A stretch of DNA of 38,814 bases from Runella zeae DSM 19591 (GCF_000423565.1 NZ_AUIF01000061.1:1-38814); one strand, 5' to 3'. Shown: positions 25,497-34,435, numbered from the stretch's first letter. Notes: generated by a model from the sequence alone, not told the origin. Numbers and translations: made by a program.

Positions 25497-28190
25497 ATGT
25501 TACAAAAATTAATTTTTTCTTATTTTGTAGTAGTTATTTTCAGCCTTTCGGGGGTGCAAGCACAGAACCGTGTATCTACCACTATTAACAGTAACTGGCT
25601 TTTCTTTAAAGGGGACTCAACCAAAAAAACAACTACAAACAACTGGAAACCAGTCTCGATTCCGCACACTTGGAATACTCAAGATGTTTTAGACGATGAG
25701 CCTGGTTACTATCGAGGCGATGGCTGGTATAAAAAAAACCTTTTTATTCCTGCTGGTTGGAAAGACAAGGACATCTACCTTTATTTTGAAGGTGCTGGGC
25801 AGTCGGCCGAGGTATTTGTCAATGGTAAAGAGGTTGGTAAACACGCTGGCGGATACACATTTTTTTCGTTTCCTATTGGCTCAGCTCTCAAATTTACTGC
25901 TGAGGGCAACACTGCTAATGAAGTGTTAATTAAAGTAAACAACAGCCCTAATGAAAACTTGCCCCCTACTATGGGCGACTTCAATATCTTCGGTGGGCTG
26001 TATCGAGATATATATCTAAACGTATATGACAAAGTTCACTTCGATGCTGATAATCATGGAACTAATGGTATATTTATTACCACCCCTCAGGTAAGTGCCA
26101 CACAAGCCACTGTACAAGTAAAAGGAGCATTAGTGAACCGCAGCAATACAGCCAAAAAATTAACAATTAGTCACCGAATTTTGATGCCCAATGGGGGCTT
26201 GCTGACAGAGGAGAAAGGCAGTTTTACAGTAGAAGCTGGTCAGAAAATTGACTTTGACCAAGCTGTGAAAAACATTCGTGGCCATCGCCTATGGTCGCCA
26301 GATGACCCCTACCTTTACAGGGTTGCCTCTACTATCACCGACGAAAATACTGGACAAATATTAGATGAAGTAACCAATCCACTTGGTTTTCGCTGGTATC
26401 GCTTTGACCCCAATGAAGGTTTTTTCCTGAATGGTAAGCCGCTAAAATTGATAGGCACAAGCCGCCACCAAGATTATCCGGGCATGGGTAATGCCTTACC
26501 CGATGCTATGCACGTGAAAGATGTAGAACTGTTGAAGGATATGGGTGGCAACTTTTTGCGAGTGGCTCATTATCCACAAGACCCAACTATCCTACAAACT
26601 TGTGACCGATTGGGTATTTTGGCTTCTGTAGAATCACCAATCATGGGCTTTACCGACTCCGAAGCCTATGCAGTCAATGCCAAACAACAGCATCTTGAAG
26701 TAGTGAGGCAGCACTACAATCACCCAAGTGTGATTATTTGGTCATATATGAATGAGATGTTGCTTCGAGTACCATTCGCCAATGACTCTACTCGCCAAAA
26801 AACCTATCTCAAGCATTTAGCTGAATTGGCCCAAGAGCTGGAAAATATGACAAGAAAAGAAGATTCGGCTCGATATACGCTTATACCGAATCACAATGCT
26901 TGGGAGATTTACAACAAAGTTGGGCTAACGAAAATACCTAAACTTGTTGGCTGGAATGTTTATTTCGGTTGGTATTATGGCAATTTTGATGATTTCGGTA
27001 AGTTTATGGACAAACACCACCGTGAACTTCCCGACAAACCTATTTTGATAACCGAATATGGAGCTGATGCAGATAATAGGGTACGTAGTACAAATCCCTT
27101 GAAGTTTGACAAATCAGTTGAATATACGATGCAATACCATCAGGCTTCTTTGAAAGCTATACTTGACCGCCCGTTTGTAGCCGCTGGAATGGTTTGGAAC
27201 TTGAATGAATTTAACACCGCTGTCCGTTCTGAAACCTTACCCAATATCAACCCTAAGGGTATTATGACCTACGACCGAAAGGAAAAAGACCCGTATCGTT
27301 TTTACAAAGCCAACCTTATCAAAACGCCATATATCCAAATAGGTGCAAAAGAATGGAATCGAAGGACTGGCATTGTAGATTCAGAAAAGAGTCTTGTTTC
27401 TACTCATCAAGTAATGGTTTTTACGAATCAGCCTAACGTTACCTTATCACTCAATGGAAAAAAAATTGGCAGTGCTGTATCTAAACAAGGCGTAGCTCAG
27501 TTCAATGTGCCATTCAAAAATGGTTTGAATAGTTTGGTGGCAACAGCTTCATTAAAAGGGGCTACAATCAGCGACCAAGCCGAAATTAACTTCTCGCTAA
27601 TGGGTCAAAAATTGATCAATCCTCAACTACCTTTTTCAGAACTAAATGTTAGTCTTGGCGATTCAAGGATTTTCTTCGATGAAAAGACAGGGCAAAACTG
27701 GCTTCCTGAGAAAGCCTACCAGCCTGGGAGCTGGGGCTATTTGGGTGGTAAGCAGTTTGTAATGGCTAATAATTCTCGGGTGAGCTTTGGCGGTAGTCGA
27801 AATATACTTGATACAGATTTAGACCCCATCTATCAAACTCAGCGTACTGGTATTGAAGGATTTGTATTCGATGTGCCTTCAGGTGATTATGAATTAACGC
27901 TCCACTTCGCCGAACTTATTTCTAAAAATACAAACAGTGGCGACATTGCATTCAATGTGGGTTCACGTGGTGGGCCAAGAGATGAATTCAAAGCCCGTAG
28001 TTTTGATGTTTTAGTAAATGAAAAAGTAGTGATTTCGGGTCTTAGTAACAGCGAAGCTCTCCAAACCGACCAAGCAGTGGCAATCAAATACCCTGTCAGT
28101 GTTGCAGGTTCTGAAGGTATTAAAGTTTCTTTCAAAGCTCGAGTTGGTGAGCCTATTTTGAATGGAATTCAGATACGAAAGTTACGTTAA
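25497..28190 (+). CDS. glycoside hydrolase family 2 (beta-galactosidase type) with C-terminal malectin-like domain
   Basis: The 897-residue protein has a signal peptide ending V-Q-A-Q (about residue 23). A GH2 sugar-binding domain follows (VSIPHTWNTQD, EPGYYRGDGWYKK, VFVNGKEVGKHAGGYT), then an Ig-like domain and the TIM barrel. The probable acid/base is Glu420 in I-I-W-S-Y-M-N-E, and the nucleophile is Glu520 in I-L-I-T-E-Y-G-A-D. Residues after about 690 hold a bacterial Ig-like part and a malectin-like carbohydrate-binding domain (FDVPSGDYELTLHFAE). It should release terminal beta-galactose, glucuronate or related sugars from glycans in the periplasm. Exact substrate is not predictable. It is transcribed alone: a strong terminator follows and a promoter-bearing element precedes it. 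Confidence 0.9.
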   Translation: MLQKLIFSYFVVVIFSLSGVQAQNRVSTTINSNWLFFKGDSTKKTTTNNWKPVSIPHTWNTQDVLDDEPGYYRGDGWYKKNLFIPAGWKDKDIYLYFEGAGQSAEVFVNGKEVGKHAGGYTFFSFPIGSALKFTAEGNTANEVLIKVNNSPNENLPPTMGDFNIFGGLYRDIYLNVYDKVHFDADNHGTNGIFITTPQVSATQATVQVKGALVNRSNTAKKLTISHRILMPNGGLLTEEKGSFTVEAGQKIDFDQAVKNIRGHRLWSPDDPYLYRVASTITDENTGQILDEVTNPLGFRWYRFDPNEGFFLNGKPLKLIGTSRHQDYPGMGNALPDAMHVKDVELLKDMGGNFLRVAHYPQDPTILQTCDRLGILASVESPIMGFTDSEAYAVNAKQQHLEVVRQHYNHPSVIIWSYMNEMLLRVPFANDSTRQKTYLKHLAELAQELENMTRKEDSARYTLIPNHNAWEIYNKVGLTKIPKLVGWNVYFGWYYGNFDDFGKFMDKHHRELPDKPILITEYGADADNRVRSTNPLKFDKSVEYTMQYHQASLKAILDRPFVAAGMVWNLNEFNTAVRSETLPNINPKGIMTYDRKEKDPYRFYKANLIKTPYIQIGAKEWNRRTGIVDSEKSLVSTHQVMVFTNQPNVTLSLNGKKIGSAVSKQGVAQFNVPFKNGLNSLVATASLKGATISDQAEINFSLMGQKLINPQLPFSELNVSLGDSRIFFDEKTGQNWLPEKAYQPGSWGYLGGKQFVMANNSRVSFGGSRNILDTDLDPIYQTQRTGIEGFVFDVPSGDYELTLHFAELISKNTNSGDIAFNVGSRGGPRDEFKARSFDVLVNEKVVISGLSNSEALQTDQAVAIKYPVSVAGSEGIKVSFKARVGEPILNGIQIRKLR

Positions 28191-28216
28191 TCAGATATAG
28201 TTGACGAAAGTAGGCT

Positions 28217-28263
28217 AAAATTAGGGTGGTTGGATGATAAAGTCTGACCACCCTAATTTTTTT
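28217..28263 (+). terminator. strong rho-independent terminator after the GH2 gene
   Basis: AAAATTAGGGTGGT (28217-28230) pairs perfectly with ACCACCCTAATTTT (28247-28260), continuing into a 7-T run. Confidence 0.93.
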
Positions 28264-28270
28264 GGAATTA

Positions 28271-28480
28271 TCAAAACTGTATTGATTGTATGGTTTGAAT
28301 TTTTGCTATTTTGTTACTATTGGCAAAATCTACGGTTTGGAATCTGCTATCGCCATTCCTTTTGGTATTAATTTCTGCAAATTCTGCTGAGATAAACCCT
28401 TAAAACCGCCTTATAATATAGCTGTCGGGCTCGGCAAATGGCATTTTGCCATACAATACCTCATTATTATAATCAAAGCT
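28271..28480 (-). pseudogene. possible decayed coding remnant
   Basis: On the minus strand, about 70 codons read protein-like text (FDYNNEVLYGKMPFAEPDSY, then one stop, then GFISAEFAEINTKRNGDSRF) ending at a TGA. It could be the C-terminus of a lost gene cut by the promoter element next to it. No family is recognised and the frame has an internal stop, so this is speculative. The rest of this 430-base intergenic region holds the GH2 terminator and promoter copy B. Confidence 0.25.
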
Positions 28481-28491
28481 AAAAGCATTTC

Positions 28492-28563
28492 AACGTTGAT
28501 ATAAGTCAACGTTTTTTTTTGCCCTACCTCATCGTTCTGAGGGCGGGAAGTATTGCAATTTTG
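28492..28563 (+). promoter_or_regulatory. Crp/Fnr-type operator and promoter, copy B (MBL-TonB operon)
   Basis: A palindrome at 28492-28513 contains TTGAT-ATAA-GTCAA (28496-28509). It is followed by T9G, TACCTCATCGTT, TTCTG, 16 nt and CAATTTTG (28556-28563). The distance from palindrome centre to -7 box is 53.5 nt, identical to copy A. The GH2 gene already has its own terminator 230 nt upstream, so a pure terminator role for this hairpin is unlikely. Confidence 0.7.
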
Positions 28564-28623
28564 TATCGTCATAAATGACAAAAGATAATCTATTTTTTAA
28601 AAAAAATTTAAACAAATAAAGAT

Positions 28624-29589
28624 ATGAAATTGAAATTCCTTTCCGTGTTGGCTATTTCAGCCGCTTTGCTTCTCAACTCATGTGATAGAGATGAGTTTGA
28701 TTTTAGTCCAGCCCCTTCTACCTCACTCATAAAAGGCGGCACTGTGGAGGTAGTAACAGATGGTAATGCAAGATACCATGTACTTAACTTTGGCGGTAGA
28801 TGGACCTCTACTATTGTAGAATCTGAGAAAGAAATTACTATTGTAGATGTGGGTATCAATGACCCAGGCGGTGCTGTTATTACTGCAGATATAAGCAAGT
28901 CGGGCGAGGAGATTCGTGCCTATGCAAATGCCATTAATAAACCAATAACGATTATCATTACGCATCCGCACGTTGACCACTTTATCAACTTAGATAAGTT
29001 TAAGGATATTACCGTATATGCCGAAACTAAAAATGCGGCGGCATTAAATAGAGATGCTACCTTCAAGCAGATTTATGGCAAAGATGCAATTGCAGTTTCA
29101 GGCTCTAGAGTAATTGGGGGTTTTGAATTTCACTTTGGCAATGTGTCTGGTACTGAGGCCACAGAAAACGGCTATGTATATATTCCAAGCCAAAAGGCAG
29201 TATTTACAGGAGATTTAACGGCCGTAAACAGACATTCCTACATACGTGACTATACACCTCTTGATAATGTGGACGAGTTGAGTACTTGGATAAACGCTCT
29301 CAAAGAAATGAAAACAAAGTTTAGCGATTATCGCTATGTTTTTGTGGGGCACGTTGGTTATGATTCAAACGTATCAGGCAATTTTGATAAAACCATTGCC
29401 TATTTATCTGATGCACAGGGCTTAATCAAAGGAACAAAAAATTTACGCTCAGGTGTAAAAGCTAAGTCAAATAAAGAAGTAGTTGATGAATTAAAAGCCT
29501 TATACCCGAGTTTCGGTGATGGTGGTCTTCTTTTCTCACTTCCAAATGCCTTCTTCCCAGGCGACCCAGGAGCCATTTGGTTCAAATAA
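28624..29589 (+). CDS. metallo-beta-lactamase-fold hydrolase, lipoprotein
   Basis: The 321-residue protein has a lipoprotein signal (L-L-L-N-S-C at about 16-20). The MBL fold shows the zinc motif H114-x-H116-x-D118-H119 (THPHVDHF), a later VFTGDLTA that supplies the bridging Asp, and VFVGHVGYD that supplies a further His. It is a general metal-dependent hydrolase or lactonase type and does not carry features I could use to call it an antibiotic-degrading enzyme. It is the first gene after promoter copy B. The TonB receptor follows after an 86-nt gap holding an inverted repeat. Substrate unknown. Confidence 0.85.
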   Translation: MKLKFLSVLAISAALLLNSCDRDEFDFSPAPSTSLIKGGTVEVVTDGNARYHVLNFGGRWTSTIVESEKEITIVDVGINDPGGAVITADISKSGEEIRAYANAINKPITIIITHPHVDHFINLDKFKDITVYAETKNAAALNRDATFKQIYGKDAIAVSGSRVIGGFEFHFGNVSGTEATENGYVYIPSQKAVFTGDLTAVNRHSYIRDYTPLDNVDELSTWINALKEMKTKFSDYRYVFVGHVGYDSNVSGNFDKTIAYLSDAQGLIKGTKNLRSGVKAKSNKEVVDELKALYPSFGDGGLLFSLPNAFFPGDPGAIWFK

Positions 29590-29606
29590 TTATGTAATGA
29601 AAGTTT

Positions 29607-29652
29607 GGAATTAGAGTATCTTGATGTTAAGAAAATCAGGGACTCTAATTCC
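29607..29652 (+). terminator. hairpin between the MBL and TonB receptor genes
   Basis: GGAATTAGAGT (29607-29617) pairs perfectly with ACTCTAATTCC (29642-29652). There is no T-run, so it may tune expression between the two genes rather than end transcription. Confidence 0.5.
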
Positions 29653-29675
29653 TATCAAAATCAAGAAAAATCAAC

Positions 29676-32000
29676 ATGAAAAAAAACATTAAGTATCTAA
29701 TTACCCTGTTTTTCTTAATTCCATTTTTTACGTTTTCGCAAGGAAATTTTACCCTAAGCGGTACTGTAAAAGACAAAAAAAATGGTGAGTTATTGATTGG
29801 AGTGGCCTTTAGAGTTGCCGAAAATCCTAAACTCGGCACACTTGCCAACGAATACGGCTTTTATTCCCTAACCCTCCCCCAAGGGAAACAAACCATTTAT
29901 GTTTCCTACATTGGCTATGAGATTCAGCAGATAGATATAAATGTAAAACAAAACGAAAAACTGGACATTTTCCTTGAGTCATCAGCCGATAAAGGAATCA
30001 CCCTAAACGAAGTTGTTGTCTCATCCAGAAAAAAAGATGAAAATCTTTCTACTACTCAAATGGGAACAGAGGTTTTGAACATAAAATCTATTGAAAAACT
30101 ACCCGTGCTTTTTGGCGAGAAGGATATTCTAAAAACCATACAGCTGCTACCAGGTATCAAAAGCGTTGGTGAAGGTGGAAGCGGCTTTAGTGTGCGTGGC
30201 GGTGCCGTTGACCAAAATCTGATTTTACTCGATGAAGCACCCGTTTATAATGCCTCTCATTTGTTGGGTTTTTTCAGTACTTTCAATAGCGATGCCCTCA
30301 AGGATGCAAGCATCATAAAAGGTAATGCCCCAGCACAATATGGTGGGCGACTTTCGTCAGTTTTAGATGTGAAAATGAAAGAAGGTAACAATCAAGAATT
30401 TGCGGCTACGGGGGGTATTGGCTTGATAAGTAGTAGATTAAGTATAGAGGGACCCATTCAAAAAGAAAAATCGTCATTTATTATTTCTGGCCGTAGAACC
30501 TACGCCGATTTGTTTCTGGGATTAACCGAAGATTTTAAAGGAAGTCAACTGTTTTTTTATGACCTAAATATGAAAGCCAATTATCAAATCAATAAAAATA
30601 ACAGAATCTACCTTTCAGGGTATTTTGGTAGAGATATTTTAGGTTTCAACAATACTTTCGGTACCGACTGGGGTAACACCTCAGGTACTTTGCGATGGAA
30701 CAGCATTTTAGGTAGCAAACTATTTTCCAATACCTCTTTTATATACAGTAATTATAATTATGATATCAACTTTGAGAATGAAACTACCTCTATAGGTCTA
30801 AAATCAAAAATCCAAGACTGGAACCTTAAACAAGACTTCTCATGGTATGTCTCTAATAATCATTCGATTAGATTCGGTATAAATACCATTCACCACACTA
30901 TTACACCAGCTATTGTTTCGGGCACTTTATCGAGTAGTTTTCCGAAAAAATCAAGATACTCACTCGAAAATGCAATTTATATCAATGATGACCATAAGGT
31001 AACCGAAAAATTATCTTTGAGCTACGGCTTACGTCTTTCTGCATTTACAGTTTTGGGCGGTGATACTTATAATATATATGAGAAAGGAGTATTAAAAGAT
31101 AGTGTACAATTAGCCAAGGGGGCATGGGGTAAAACCTATATCAATCCAGAGCCGAGGTTTTCAGCCAATTACAGAATTAATCAAGTGAGTAGTTTCAAGG
31201 TCGCTTATTCACGAAACTCCCAAAACTTACACTTATTAAGTAACAGCAATAGCGGCAACCCAACTGACCAGTGGATTGGAAGTAGTTATACCGTAAAGCC
31301 CGAAATATCTGACCAAGTAAGTATAGGATATAGCCGAAATTTTGATGACAATAATTATGAAATTAATGTAGAAGCCTATTATAAAAATATGCAAAACCAA
31401 ATTGACTACCGCAATGGAGCCGATATTTCGTTCGATGTTGGCAAAGACATTGAGGCAGACTTACTTTTTGGTAGAGGAAGAGCATACGGATTAGAGTTTA
31501 TTGCAAAAAAGAAAGAAGGAAAGTTAACAGGTTGGGTTTCATATACACTATCGAAGACCGAAAGAAAAATAGATGGCATAAATAACAATCAATGGTATAA
31601 TTCAAGATTGGACAGAACTCACGATTTATCGGTGGTTGGAACATATCTTCTTAGTCCAAAATGGACACTATCGGGCTTGTTTGTGTATAGTACCGGCAAT
31701 GCGGTTACGTTTCCTACGGGTAAATATGAAATTAACGGAGAAACCATATTTCACTACGACAGCCGAAATGAAAATCGAATGCCAGCCTACAACAGGCTTG
31801 ACTTAAGTGCTACTTATGAGAGAAAGAAGTATAAAAATTTTCAAGGCTCATGGACTTTCGGTGTGTATAATGCTTATGGTCGTCAAAACGCCTATACCAT
31901 TGATTTTCAGGACAATCCAGAAAACCCAGGTACTACACGAGCTTGGCAAACCTCACTTTTCCGTTGGATTCCAAATATCACTTACAATTTTAAATTTTGA
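29676..32000 (+). CDS. TonB-dependent receptor with carboxypeptidase-like regulatory domain
   Basis: The 774-residue protein has a signal peptide (MKKNIKYLITLFFLIPFFTF, then S-Q) and a CarboxypepD_reg-like domain (about 27-110: FTLSGTVKDKKNGELLIGV). The plug follows (PGIKSVGEGGSGFSVRGGAVDQ, L-D-E-A-P-V-Y-N), then a 22-strand-type barrel ending WIPNITYNFKF with a terminal Phe. It imports or senses a ligand across the outer membrane using TonB energy. Pairing with a DUF4249 lipoprotein is a frequent Bacteroidota arrangement distinct from SusCD. The ligand is not evident. Overlap or near overlap with the next gene shows co-transcription. Confidence 0.92.
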   Translation: MKKNIKYLITLFFLIPFFTFSQGNFTLSGTVKDKKNGELLIGVAFRVAENPKLGTLANEYGFYSLTLPQGKQTIYVSYIGYEIQQIDINVKQNEKLDIFLESSADKGITLNEVVVSSRKKDENLSTTQMGTEVLNIKSIEKLPVLFGEKDILKTIQLLPGIKSVGEGGSGFSVRGGAVDQNLILLDEAPVYNASHLLGFFSTFNSDALKDASIIKGNAPAQYGGRLSSVLDVKMKEGNNQEFAATGGIGLISSRLSIEGPIQKEKSSFIISGRRTYADLFLGLTEDFKGSQLFFYDLNMKANYQINKNNRIYLSGYFGRDILGFNNTFGTDWGNTSGTLRWNSILGSKLFSNTSFIYSNYNYDINFENETTSIGLKSKIQDWNLKQDFSWYVSNNHSIRFGINTIHHTITPAIVSGTLSSSFPKKSRYSLENAIYINDDHKVTEKLSLSYGLRLSAFTVLGGDTYNIYEKGVLKDSVQLAKGAWGKTYINPEPRFSANYRINQVSSFKVAYSRNSQNLHLLSNSNSGNPTDQWIGSSYTVKPEISDQVSIGYSRNFDDNNYEINVEAYYKNMQNQIDYRNGADISFDVGKDIEADLLFGRGRAYGLEFIAKKKEGKLTGWVSYTLSKTERKIDGINNNQWYNSRLDRTHDLSVVGTYLLSPKWTLSGLFVYSTGNAVTFPTGKYEINGETIFHYDSRNENRMPAYNRLDLSATYERKKYKNFQGSWTFGVYNAYGRQNAYTIDFQDNPENPGTTRAWQTSLFRWIPNITYNFKF

Positions 32001-32002
32001 AA

Positions 32003-32803
32003 ATGAAAAAGATAATAAGTATTGCCTCTGTGTTAGTTCTTACACTCACAGCTTGCCAAAAAGAAATAGACTTAGATTTAGAAAATAAAAGTGGTCAGAT
32101 AACAATTGAGGGAAACCTTTCTGACCAAGTAGAACCACATTTTGTAAAAATTACAAAGTCAGTAGCGTTTACTCAGGCTAATCAATACCCTCAGGTTAGT
32201 AATGCTGTTGTAACCATTAGCGATAACTTCGGTTTGGTTGATACTTTAAAATATGAGTCGGAAGGAAAATACAAAACAAGCAAACTAAAAGCGGGAGTGT
32301 CAGGTAGAACCTATACACTCAAGGTTTTATTAGAAGGGCAAACATACACCTCTCAATGTGAAATGCCTGAAAAAGTTCACCTAAACGGACTCAAACTTAA
32401 TGTCATGTCATTTTTTGGAAATACAAGTTATGATGTTTTACCTGAATATATTGACCCCCCAAGATTAGGCAATGTGTATGTTTTTTTTGTAAAAGTGAAT
32501 AGTCAAAAAGGTACGGTTTTTGAAACTTTCACAGATAATTTTGGCAATGGTGTGGCCAATCAAAGAGATTTGAATATACCTAATGATACCGATAATCCTG
32601 TCAAAGCGGGCGATATCGTGAGCGTTGAGATGAGGAGTGTTGATTCGCGTATTTACACTTATTTTAATGCTCTCAATCAGCTTGCTGGTGGTGGTCCTGG
32701 CGGTGGTATTTCGCCAGCTAACCCACCGAGTAACATAAGCGGTGGAGCTTTAGGTTATTTTTCGGTACATACCTCAGAAGTTCGTAGCATAACCATAAAA
32801 TAG
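32003..32803 (+). CDS. DUF4249 lipoprotein, partner of the TonB receptor
   Basis: The ATG at 32003 gives MKKIISIASVLVLTLTAC with a lipobox at L-T-A-C, so I choose it over the TTG six bases upstream. The 266-residue protein has the DUF4249 pattern: C-Q-K-E-I-D-L-D-L at the mature N-terminus, ITIEGNLSDQ, and alternating beta strands. The usual Y-C-N-Q-C-W-type segment is not evident. Gly- and Pro-rich loops occur near residue 235 (GGGPGGG). It is probably a surface lipoprotein acting with the preceding receptor, which ends 2 bases earlier. Confidence 0.85.
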   Translation: MKKIISIASVLVLTLTACQKEIDLDLENKSGQITIEGNLSDQVEPHFVKITKSVAFTQANQYPQVSNAVVTISDNFGLVDTLKYESEGKYKTSKLKAGVSGRTYTLKVLLEGQTYTSQCEMPEKVHLNGLKLNVMSFFGNTSYDVLPEYIDPPRLGNVYVFFVKVNSQKGTVFETFTDNFGNGVANQRDLNIPNDTDNPVKAGDIVSVEMRSVDSRIYTYFNALNQLAGGGPGGGISPANPPSNISGGALGYFSVHTSEVRSITIK

Positions 32804-32819
32804 AGATTTTTCCTGAAAA

Positions 32820-32853
32820 TTACTCTATGTAAGTTTCGTAAGAGTAAATTTTT
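32820..32853 (+). terminator. terminator after the DUF4249 gene
   Basis: TTACTCT (32820-32826) pairs with AGAGTAA (32841-32847), followed by A and five T. The following esterase gene may still be reached by read-through. Confidence 0.6.
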
Positions 32854-32876
32854 CAAAGTTTCTCACCAAGGATACC

Positions 32877-33611
32877 ATGTTACAAAAAATAATAATTCTG
32901 ATTTTAATGCAGTTATCATTCTTGGATAACTGCATTGCACAAAAAAATAGTGATACTATGATTACCGAAACATCACTGGTTTATAGAATCAAAGAACCAA
33001 AAACAAATGCCAAATTTTCTTCAATGTTGGTTCTTTTGCACGGACATGGCAGTAACGAAAATGACATATTGGGTTTGGCTGAAAAAGTACCTGACCACTG
33101 GGCGGTGGTATCTGTTCGTGGCCCCTACCAATTAGGTTCCAATAGTTTTCGTTGGTATGATGTGGGAATGGTGAACGGTAAAATAGAAATCAATATCGAC
33201 CAAGAAGAACTTAGTAGAAAGAAACTCATTGACTTAATCAATCAAATTGCCGATAAACATCATATTGACAAGAGTAAAATTGTAGTTGCCGGTTTTAGTC
33301 AGGGAGCAAATATGGCCCAGTCATTGGGCTTGGGTGAGCCCACAATAGCTGCTGGTTTCGGAGTTTTTAGTGGAAGATATGTGGCAGAATTTACTCCATA
33401 CATCAATAAATCCAAGCAGTTGCAAAATGTACGGGTATTCCTATCCCATGGAAGTGGAGATAATATGTTGCCAAAAACTTATGCAGATGAAAATTTAAAC
33501 AAATTAAAGGATTTGGGTATTCAAATAACTTATTGTGAAGACACCAATGGTCATTCTATTTCAACAAAACAATGGAGTGAATTTTCTAAATGGCTACTAA
33601 ATTTCAATTAA
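32877..33611 (+). CDS. exported carboxylesterase/phospholipase (Abhydrolase_2 type, MhqD-like)
   Basis: The 244-residue protein has an N-terminal signal (hydrophobic 4-20, then I-A-Q). The hydrolase core has LVLLHGHGSNENDILGLAE, V-S-V-R-G-P-Y, F-R-W-Y-D-V, the nucleophile elbow G-F-S141-Q-G, HGSGDNMLP for the acid, and a C-terminal NGHSIS with the His. This layout is that of the carboxylesterase/phospholipase family that includes Bacillus MhqD, found in the quinone-resistance regulon together with VOC and DoxX genes. The export signal is a difference from MhqD. It precedes the ferredoxin by 1 nt. Confidence 0.88.
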   Translation: MLQKIIILILMQLSFLDNCIAQKNSDTMITETSLVYRIKEPKTNAKFSSMLVLLHGHGSNENDILGLAEKVPDHWAVVSVRGPYQLGSNSFRWYDVGMVNGKIEINIDQEELSRKKLIDLINQIADKHHIDKSKIVVAGFSQGANMAQSLGLGEPTIAAGFGVFSGRYVAEFTPYINKSKQLQNVRVFLSHGSGDNMLPKTYADENLNKLKDLGIQITYCEDTNGHSISTKQWSEFSKWLLNFN

Positions 33612-33612
33612 A

Positions 33613-33924
33613 ATGATAATAAAGAAATTGGACCAATCAAATTGTTCTGATGTTTCCGAAAAACTGATGCCCATTGTAAACTTCAATAGCTGTGGAGGCA
33701 AAGAAGATTGTGTGGTGGTGTGTCCTTATGATGTTTTTGAAATGCGGACTATCGCTGATGCAGACAAGGCTAAACTTAATTTAAAAGGACAAATCAAGAC
33801 CTTTTTCTTTAATCAAAAGGCATATGTTATCAATCCAGACCAATGTCATTCTTGCGGACTTTGCGTACAGGCTTGCCCCGAAAAGGCGATAAAATTGACA
33901 AGATTTGTCAAGGAAGACGAATAA
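33613..33924 (+). CDS. 2[4Fe-4S] ferredoxin-like protein
   Basis: The 103-residue soluble protein has two iron-sulfur motifs. One near residues 27-38 reads C-x5-C-x3-C-P (longer first spacing, CGGKEDCVVVCP). The other, at about 77-88, reads C-x2-C-x2-C-x3-C-P (CHSCGLCVQACP), with the fourth Cys of each cluster supplied by the other half. A loop of about 40 residues separates them. It would carry low-potential electrons in the cytoplasm. It is translated directly after the esterase gene (1-nt gap) and closes this operon. The partner oxidoreductase is not in the window. Confidence 0.88.
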   Translation: MIIKKLDQSNCSDVSEKLMPIVNFNSCGGKEDCVVVCPYDVFEMRTIADADKAKLNLKGQIKTFFFNQKAYVINPDQCHSCGLCVQACPEKAIKLTRFVKEDE

Positions 33925-34093
33925 AAACTGCCACCAATAACTAAGCATTCGTGGTGACTGAAAGCCAAGCGAAAAAACCAGAAAGCCTTCAGGATTGAAC
34001 GAAACTTGGGCGGGCAGCTAGCCTAGCGGAGAGTGCTCACCAAACCCTTTTGTTTTATTATGGAGTTATGGTCGAGCTGGCAACTGCACTGAG

Positions 34094-34116
34094 AGCGGGT
34101 TTTGACCCGCTTTTTT
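34094..34116 (+). terminator. rho-independent terminator
   Basis: AGCGGGT (34094-34100) and ACCCGCT (34105-34111) form a GC-rich stem with loop TTTG and six T. The 170 bases between it and the ferredoxin stop hold no gene. Confidence 0.9.
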
Positions 34117-34184
34117 CTTTTATGGCTGTTTATGCACCATTTTTATGGTTTTTTGGGATGTTAGAGCATAAATTTCCCTACTCA

Positions 34185-34202
34185 TCCCGTTAGCTAACGG
34201 GA
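34185..34202. repeat. 18-bp perfect palindrome
   Basis: TCCCGTTAGCTAACGGGA overlaps the stop of the IS91-type remnant. It resembles the palindrome at 36590-36609 and, more loosely, the hairpin at 38187-38208. Confidence 0.7.
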
Positions 34203-34435
34203 CGGGTGCATTGGGTTTGGCAAATGCCTATGTATGGGGCAGGCAGTCCGCTCGACCCAAAAATCTCAATGGTTACTAAATTTCCTTCCCCGCAACATCG
34301 GCAACGCCTAAGCAAGGTTTTTGCTGGATCTGTTGATTTGGGTTGGAGCTTAAAATACTCCCGTAACTGCTTGAACTTTACACTTTTCCATGTGCTGCCC
34401 AAAAACCCGTAATGTCGTATTTTGACAAATTCACT
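34190..34435 (-). pseudogene. C-terminal remnant of an IS91-family transposase
   Basis: On the minus strand the text F-V-K-I-R-H-Y-G-F-L-G-S-T-W-K-S and later TLLRRCRCCGEGNLVTIEIF is the characteristic end of IS91-family (Y2) transposases: a short R-H-Y-G-F-L segment, a linker and a terminal C-x-C-C zinc-type block. About 80 residues remain, while a full protein is about 380-400. Just upstream in its own direction comes the N-terminus of a tyrosine recombinase, so the middle of a recombinase-transposase pair has been deleted. Confidence 0.75.

Noticed and set aside
28624-29589. MBL-fold protein as a class B antibiotic beta-lactamase
   Set aside because: The zinc motif is general to the superfamily. 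The lipoprotein form and position in a TonB/esterase operon give no specific support for beta-lactam hydrolysis.
34206-34412. 68-codon plus-strand frame
   Set aside because: It is antisense to the IS91-type C-terminal remnant, which has recognisable transposase text on the minus strand.
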